From the NCBI GenBank assembly GCA_964425485.1, contig CAYRML010000082.1:1-5756 (forward strand): a stretch of 5,756 nt of DNA, given 5' to 3'. Source of the DNA: CAYRML01 sp964425485 (GTDB lineage: Bacteria; Bacillota; Dehalobacteriia; UBA4068). The notes below the pieces were generated by a model. The model made no database searches and was not told where the DNA came from. It was given only the letters and a program-made list of their open reading frames with translations. This document shows, one piece after another, positions 5,217 to 5,756 of the stretch; positions within the stretch are counted from its first letter, which is position 1, and the number at the start of each line of letters is the position of its first letter. The translations under genes were made by a program, and so were the position numbers.

Positions 5217-5756
5217 ATTATCAGATCCGGCTAGAGATGTTCGAAGGTCCATTTGAGCTTTTACTTTATCTAATCGAAAAAGAGCAGATGGATATTTTCA
5301 ATATACCCATAGCCAAGATCACCCAGCAATTTATCGAGTATTTGCAAATTATGCGTGATTTTAATCTGGAAGTCGCCAGCAGTTTTTTGCTGATGGCCAG
5401 TACTTTATTATCACTGAAAGCCAAAATGCTTTTGCCTGCTGTCGCCGACGAGCAGGAGGCCGCCGATCTGGAATTGGAGAAACAGCAGCTTATTGACAAT
5501 ATTCTTTATTACAAAGCATTTAAAGAAGCGGCACAAAGTTTGCAAGGGCTACAAGATATCCAAGCTCTTTATACAGCCCGCCCGGAAGCAAAGGAGTTAT
5601 ATATGCAGTTTTTTGCCAAGCAGAATCCTTTGGCGGGTAAGGATATAAATGATTTATTAGCTGCCTATGCTCAGGTTTTAGCAAAGCTGGATAGACCGGA
5701 AATGGTGATGGATATATCTTTTTGTCACCTTACCGTTGAAAGCAAAATAGAAGATA
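5213..5756 (+). CDS. scpA: Segregation and condensation protein ScpA, partial (C-terminus beyond window)
   Basis: The first 181 codons are present and the frame is open to the right edge; ScpA is usually about 250 aa, so the C-terminal winged helix is missing. ScpA is the kleisin of the SMC-ScpAB condensin complex, bridging the SMC heads in chromosome organisation and segregation. The N-terminus YQIRLEMFEGPFELLLYLIE, followed by MDIFNIPIAKITQQFIEYL and then by LEVASSFLLMASTLLSLKAKMLLP (about 53-76), is the classic ScpA SMC-neck-binding helical domain. The usual GPLDLLLHLI is GPFELLLYLI here. A charged, coiled region (DEQEAADLELEKQQLIDNIL) leads to the variable middle, which interacts with ScpB. 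Its ATG overlaps the trpS stop (ATGA) and has only a distant AGGGA, so translation is coupled to trpS. scpB is expected next but is outside the window. Confidence 0.95.
   Translation, partial: MNYQIRLEMFEGPFELLLYLIEKEQMDIFNIPIAKITQQFIEYLQIMRDFNLEVASSFLLMASTLLSLKAKMLLPAVADEQEAADLELEKQQLIDNILYYKAFKEAAQSLQGLQDIQALYTARPEAKELYMQFFAKQNPLAGKDINDLLAAYAQVLAKLDRPEMVMDISFCHLTVESKIED

Overview
The window reads as chromosomal DNA of a low-GC Bacillota (Firmicutes), probably an anaerobic Clostridia-type lineage. The evidence is AT-rich DNA, strong AGGAGG ribosome binding sites, sigma-A promoters close to consensus, intrinsic terminators with U-tracts, a c-di-AMP (ydaO-type) riboswitch, a tRNA with encoded CCA, and a tryptophanyl-tRNA synthetase with a cysteine motif like the iron-sulfur TrpRS of anaerobes. 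The lineage call is inference; no species can be named from the sequence alone.

Left part, minus strand (1-2077). Reading leftward from about 2077: a sigma-A promoter, a leader of about 250 nt with a well-preserved c-di-AMP riboswitch aptamer (2024-1917) and an intrinsic terminator (1854-1827), a dapB-like dihydrodipicolinate reductase gene (1792-1016), and a strong terminator (984-948). Then comes an independent two-gene unit: a SigV-like ECF sigma factor (827-294) and, 3 nt after its stop, an RsiV-type membrane anti-sigma factor cut off by the window edge. An unusual array of four 11-bp repeats (844-887) lies just before the sigma factor ribosome binding site.

Middle (2130-3507), plus strand. 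A perfect consensus promoter drives a tRNA-Thr(GGT) with its own terminator. A 360-bp non-coding stretch follows, with a small tandem repeat, an inverted repeat and a promoter, and then a single-gene unit for a classical short-chain dehydrogenase/reductase, closed by a long hairpin.

Right part (3485-5756), plus strand. An extended -10 promoter, partly inside the preceding hairpin, starts an operon of a small M50-family site-2-protease-like membrane protein, trpS and scpA. scpA overlaps trpS by ATGA and runs off the window. This gene order (M50 protease, trpS, scpA, normally then scpB) is familiar in Firmicutes.

The most interesting element is the riboswitch-controlled dapB. The 3' strand of aptamer helix P1 can pair with the 5' strand of the terminator, giving a complete OFF-switch model that couples c-di-AMP to lysine/meso-diaminopimelate (cell-wall precursor) synthesis. 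Nothing in the window points to a mobile element, CRISPR array or wholly new multi-gene system.
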